Source: Mediterranea sp. (in: CFB group bacteria)
GTDB taxonomy: Bacteria > Bacteroidota > Bacteroidia > Bacteroidales > Bacteroidaceae
Assembly (NCBI GenBank): GCA_031258135.1
Contig: JAIRNG010000015.1
Span: 1-53,078, forward strand
Length of the DNA stretch: 53,078 nucleotides
Direction of reading: 5' to 3'
The notes beneath the pieces were generated by a model, which worked only from the letters and a program-made list of their open reading frames with translations, was not told where the DNA came from and did not search any database. The translations under genes and the position numbers were made by a program. How positions within the stretch are numbered: position 1 is the stretch's first letter; the number at the start of each line of letters is the position of its first letter. Positions 48,984 through 53,078 of the stretch are shown piece by piece.

Positions 48984-50006
48984 TCACTGATAAATCTTCC
49001 TGTCATTGAGCGCTTTCCAATATCTCCTTGCATTGGCCATGTGTTCGGCAAGGGTGGTGGCGAAGTTGTGTGAGCCGGAGAAATCTTCCTTGGCGCACAT
49101 GTATAAATAGTTGTGCTTTTCGTAGTTTAGCACGCTGTCAATGGCCTTGAGCGAGGGTATACGGATCGGGCCCGGGGGCAATCCCCTGTTTTTATATGTA
49201 TTATAAGGGGAGTTGACCTTAAGGTGTGCATGGGTTACCCGCCTGAGTTTGAAATCCTGCAGGGCGAACTTTACGGTCGGGTCGGCCTGCAGGGCTATGC
49301 CTTTGCGCAGGCGGTTCAGGTACAAACCCGCGACGGCCGGTTTTTCCGGAGCATAGTTGGTTTCTTCATCTACGATGGACGCCAGGGTGCAAACCTGTTC
49401 CGGGGTCAGGCCGATGGCTTTGGCTCTGGCTAAGCGTTCCCTGTTCCAGAAACGCTTGTGTTCCTTTTTCATGCGGGCGAAAAAATCGTCCACACTCATA
49501 TCCCAGTACACTTCGTAGGTGTCAGGGATAAAGAAGCCATACAGGGTCTCTTTTGTATAGCCAAGAGATTTGATAAATACGGGATCGTTCAACCGGCAGG
49601 CGATTTCGGCGGAATCGATCATTAACCGGTTACCGACATTGTGCGCCAACCGGTCGAAGGTACGCACGCTTCCGACGGTCAGGCTGACCGGGGTTTGAAC
49701 TCCTCCCGCCAGGCGCTGGTACAGACGATATGCGTTATCGCCCGGTTCAATGAGGTAACATCCGGTACAGATATGGTCTCCGTACTTTTTGTATCCGGCT
49801 ATCCACCGGAAACCTCCGGGATTATCCGGATTGCCGGCCGTTTTTACTTTATTATATATGGAGTCGACGGTATCATCACGGTCTATATAGACATAGGCTT
49901 TTTTTTCGGGGTGGAACTGCGGGAAGAATAAATAATAGTAAGCTATTCCTCCCAGTGTCAGGCCTGTACACAGGCAAATCGAAAAGATTTTGAGTATTCT
50001 ATTCAT
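48984..50006 (-). CDS. mltG: Endolytic murein transglycosylase MltG
   Basis: FIPDTYEVYWDMS, LASIVDEETNYAPEKPAVAGLYLNRLRKGIALQADPTVKFAL, INSPYNTY-like motif (VNSPYNTYKNRGLPPGPI). Confidence 0.95.
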   Translation of the reverse strand: MNRILKIFSICLCTGLTLGGIAYYYLFFPQFHPEKKAYVYIDRDDTVDSIYNKVKTAGNPDNPGGFRWIAGYKKYGDHICTGCYLIEPGDNAYRLYQRLAGGVQTPVSLTVGSVRTFDRLAHNVGNRLMIDSAEIACRLNDPVFIKSLGYTKETLYGFFIPDTYEVYWDMSVDDFFARMKKEHKRFWNRERLARAKAIGLTPEQVCTLASIVDEETNYAPEKPAVAGLYLNRLRKGIALQADPTVKFALQDFKLRRVTHAHLKVNSPYNTYKNRGLPPGPIRIPSLKAIDSVLNYEKHNYLYMCAKEDFSGSHNFATTLAEHMANARRYWKALNDRKIYQ

Positions 50007-50018
50007 TTGAGTTTTATG

Positions 50019-50873
50019 TTAAAGCGTTGATAAACCCCAGTATGCCGTATCTACGTATGCTTCGATCCGATCTTCCGTTTCATCGGGCAGGGGAGAAAAA
50101 AAGTCCAGCCGGGTTACCGTTTCCACACTGTCTATGGATACGATGTACGAGCGTAAAGGTTGGACACAGTGTTCATTGTGGAATATGAAACCGATAGCTT
50201 CCGGTTGCTTTTTGCGGAGTGAGAGTATGACCTTGAAGAAACCGTGAGGCACGACAACGTTGTTGCCGCCGATACATTGGGGCGATTCGTTGACAACAGG
50301 CCCGCAAATAACGATGACGGCGCTATCGGCAATGGCCCATTCCCTCACTTTATTTTCCAGGTCTTTCCATCTGCGCTGGTTTAGTTTCGGGTGTTGCGGA
50401 CAAATGTTGCTTAAATAGAAAGATTCTTTCATTGCGGCATTGCTCCATTTCATATCAGCGGCAGACGCCATGTGTCCCTTGTCATACCCGGAGTTACGAT
50501 AGTCTGCCGTAGTAACTGCGCCTTCTTTGACCAATGGATCGGACATGAACTTACCGTACCGTTTTTCTTTTCCCATCGTCTCGTCGATGGTCAGTTCGTA
50601 AGATACCCAGTTCGGGATTTTCCGGTTCTTGTTATAGGAAACCACGTATCCGGCGTGGACGATGATCTGTTCCGGTTGGGAAGAATACGATACGGGATAC
50701 TCCAGACCGGTATAGCCGGTGGCCCGGGGTATGGATGGGTAGGAGTAACAAACAGCGGCTGCCAGCAGTATACAGATGACAATCGCAAAGAAAGCGCCCG
50801 CATGGAGGCGCCTTTTCTTTCTGTTCCGTTTCCGTGAGTTTTTCCTGAGCGTTGTTCTCTCTTTGCGCGACAT
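50019..50873 (-). CDS. DNA/RNA non-specific endonuclease (NUC/EndA family)
   Basis: YDKGHMASAADMKWSNAAMKESFYLSNICPQHPKLNQRRWKDLENKVREWA; N-terminal TM anchor. Confidence 0.93.
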   Translation of the reverse strand: MSRKERTTLRKNSRKRNRKKRRLHAGAFFAIVICILLAAAVCYSYPSIPRATGYTGLEYPVSYSSQPEQIIVHAGYVVSYNKNRKIPNWVSYELTIDETMGKEKRYGKFMSDPLVKEGAVTTADYRNSGYDKGHMASAADMKWSNAAMKESFYLSNICPQHPKLNQRRWKDLENKVREWAIADSAVIVICGPVVNESPQCIGGNNVVVPHGFFKVILSLRKKQPEAIGFIFHNEHCVQPLRSYIVSIDSVETVTRLDFFSPLPDETEDRIEAYVDTAYWGLSTL

Positions 50874-50930
50874 AAAGAGTTTTATTGTTCTTTCCTCTGC
50901 AAATATAGCGGAAAATTTTTAAATGCGGTT

Positions 50931-50998
50931 AAACACAGAGTCATGGAGTTAGAGGAGTTAGCACTAACCCCTTAACTCCATGACTCTGTGTTTAGCCG
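50931..50998. terminator. Long inverted repeat, probable terminator after the GH51 gene
   Basis: AAACACAGAGTCATGGAGTTA / TAACTCCATGACTCTGTGTTT around gaggagttagcactaacccct. Confidence 0.75.
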
Positions 50999-51013
50999 GT
51001 GTTTAACTGGTGT

Positions 51014-53078
51014 TCAGTCTGCGTTTTTCTTAAACTTATAGATCGCAAAGGTATACGGTTCCAGCTCCGTATTAAAAACATGGCCGTCAGTGGCTATTGA
51101 TGTTTCCTGAGGTGCAATAGCTGCAGGATTTCCGATGGTATTGTCCGCGTCGATGTCTGACGAACGAAGTTTGATGCAAACGCCGTCGCTTAGCCGGTCC
51201 TGCTTTTTCAATCCGGCAAAGTTCAACGCTACAGGCTGTGTTTTATCCGAAGTATTCACTACTTTTACGATATAGGTGTCGCCGCTCTTTTCCCAGACAG
51301 CGCCGGCGAAAAGTCCGTTCTGTCCTTCGGCGCCGGTCACATTCTTCTTATCCATGGTCAGCGGAAGCACGTGGTCGCCTTTGTTTAGGGAAAAAAGCTG
51401 TTGAACGAGATAGCTGACCGTACGGACACTGTTCAGGTTATCAAACCAGATCATATCCGGACGCCATTGCCAACCTTCAACGTGGGCGAACAATGGTGCG
51501 TAGGTGGCCATGTGGACGATATCGGCATTCCGTTCCATACCGGTCATAAATGCGGCTTCGAGCAACGCGGCATGGAAGTGGTTCCATTTCTTTCCCTTGC
51601 CGTGGCAGGCATATTCGCCGGCAAATACTTTCGGGCCTTTCCGGTCGTAGTTGTCATAACGTGCGCCCTGGCTGAGGAACCAGCTTTCGGGACGATAGAA
51701 GTGTTCGTCTACCAAATCCACGTTCAGGCGTTTCATCTCCGGCCACAGGTAATCAAACTCCTTGCCTTCGGAGTTCGGGCCTGAGCTACCGATGATCTTC
51801 ATGTCCGGATAAGCCTTGCGGATGGCTTTGATGAACGGTTCGAGGTGTTCGGGATATTCAGGCCCCCATTGTTCGTTCCCGATCCCGATGAGTTTGAGGC
51901 CGAACGGAGCAGGATGTCCCATTCCGGCGCGTACTCTCCCCCATGTCGTCGTCACATCTCCATTTGCAAACTCAATCAGGTCAAGGGCGTCCTGAACATA
52001 ACCGTCCAGATCACAAACGTCCACATGCGCCGAAGCGTCGTTGTTCTGGAACTGGCAAGCCAGTCCGCAACTCAGTACGGGGAGCGGCTCCGCTCCGATC
52101 TCTTCGGATAAGAGGAAGAGTTCATAGAACCCCATGCCATAGCTCTGATAATAATCGGGGTAGAAACGGTGCGGGAAGGTGTAATGCCAGCGGTTTTCGT
52201 TCAACGGACGGTTCTCTACCGGGCCGACACTCTTTTTCCAATCATACCGGGTCTCCAGATCAGTACCTTCAACGATACAGCCGCCGGGGAAACGGAACAC
52301 ACCGGGCTTGATGTCAGCCAGCGCCTGCGCCAGGTCTTTACGAAGTCCGTTCTCGTGTCCCTTCCAGGTGTCGACGGGGAAGAGGGAAACATGTTCCAGG
52401 TCGACTGAAGCTGCGGAAGTAAGGAATATACGCAAGACGGACTTGGGCTCCGTCGTTCCCGCTTTCAGGATGACCTGGTATTTCCTCCAGCCTTCCGAGT
52501 CGATGACCAACTCCTGTGAAGCAAGAGCATGGCGTTCGCCCATACTGCCGGGTTTCACCAATTCGACACGTATCGAAGAAGCGCCTCCCTGCGGCAAACG
52601 CGCCCATACGGAGAAACGGTAATCCGCATCCTTCCTGACGCCAATGCCGAAGAAGCCTTCATTCTCCATACCCGTACGCTTATGCGCATGACCGGGATCC
52701 GCCAGACGGACATAATGCGGATTGCGTTCAAACGGCCCGTCGTTATGCAGCGACACCTTACCGAAAGTTTTCCAACCCATCAGGTTTTGCGAAAATTCAA
52801 ACGAGCGGTTCTTCACCAATTCGGCATAGAGTCCGCCGTCGGCTCCGTAGTTGATATCCTCGAAAAACAAACCATACATCGTGGATTGTATTTCGGCTCC
52901 CTGTTTTTTGGTTTGAATAACCAGTTCATGGGTTTGTGCGCTTAAAGTCAGTGTGGCGGCAAGGAAAAGAAGCCTCACCCCAAACAGGCTCACCCCAAAC
53001 AGCCTCACCCCGGCCCTCTCCAAAGGAGAGGGGGAAAGGAAATTACCATTCTTATTCTCTTGGTTCTCTTGATTCTCT
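51014..53078 (-). CDS. Alpha-L-arabinofuranosidase (GH51-like); frame stays open to the window edge so the true start is uncertain
   Basis: STMYGLFFEDINYGADGGLYAELVKNRSFE; LIGIGNEQWGPEY (acid/base Glu); listed ORF starts at TTG 53023 inside a repeat but the frame has no stop up to 53078. Confidence 0.9.
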   Translation of the reverse strand, partial: ENQENQENKNGNFLSPSPLERAGVRLFGVSLFGVRLLFLAATLTLSAQTHELVIQTKKQGAEIQSTMYGLFFEDINYGADGGLYAELVKNRSFEFSQNLMGWKTFGKVSLHNDGPFERNPHYVRLADPGHAHKRTGMENEGFFGIGVRKDADYRFSVWARLPQGGASSIRVELVKPGSMGERHALASQELVIDSEGWRKYQVILKAGTTEPKSVLRIFLTSAASVDLEHVSLFPVDTWKGHENGLRKDLAQALADIKPGVFRFPGGCIVEGTDLETRYDWKKSVGPVENRPLNENRWHYTFPHRFYPDYYQSYGMGFYELFLLSEEIGAEPLPVLSCGLACQFQNNDASAHVDVCDLDGYVQDALDLIEFANGDVTTTWGRVRAGMGHPAPFGLKLIGIGNEQWGPEYPEHLEPFIKAIRKAYPDMKIIGSSGPNSEGKEFDYLWPEMKRLNVDLVDEHFYRPESWFLSQGARYDNYDRKGPKVFAGEYACHGKGKKWNHFHAALLEAAFMTGMERNADIVHMATYAPLFAHVEGWQWRPDMIWFDNLNSVRTVSYLVQQLFSLNKGDHVLPLTMDKKNVTGAEGQNGLFAGAVWEKSGDTYIVKVVNTSDKTQPVALNFAGLKKQDRLSDGVCIKLRSSDIDADNTIGNPAAIAPQETSIATDGHVFNTELEPYTFAIYKFKKNAD
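52999..53037. repeat. Palindromic element copy at the GH51 N-terminus
   Basis: cctcaccccggccctctccaaaggagagggggaaagga, preceded by two partial repeats of (g)ctcaccccaaacag. Confidence 0.85.

Overview
This is a 53 kb chromosomal window from a Bacteroidales-type genome. That assignment is inferred from protein content (RprXY, SusB-like GH97, DUF1573, DUF3575) and from TAnnTTTG promoter motifs. About 40 coding regions are supported, nearly all housekeeping or metabolic: dxs end, trkA/trkH, tadA, birA, an orphan Wzz/Wza-type export pair, a Kef-type antiporter, lipB, a NagB-LmbE fusion, oxyR, rprYX, a btuFCD operon behind a cobalamin riboswitch, crcB, a GH97 enzyme, pepT, gcvT, recR, engB, paaK/iorB/iorA, mltG, a secreted nuclease and a GH51 enzyme. 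I found no CRISPR array, prophage, tRNA or rRNA. One truncated transposase is present. The most unusual content is in the intergenic DNA. There are at least six families of short repeats: a palindromic CCTCACCCC-GNCCCTCTCC-AAA-GGAGAGGG element with about 12 copies, tandem arrays of 21, 41, 42 and 50 bp, a 15-bp dispersed family, and long hairpin families. Several of them form the start or end of real genes (paaK, gcvT and GH51 N-termini; pepT, iorB, aminotransferase and birA C-termini). Other leads are a probable stand-alone structured RNA at 44106-44288 with a good Bacteroides promoter, a NagB domain that has lost most canonical catalytic residues but is fused to an intact-looking LmbE deacetylase, and an esterase-DUF1460 fusion. 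All calls come from reading the sequence. No database search was run.
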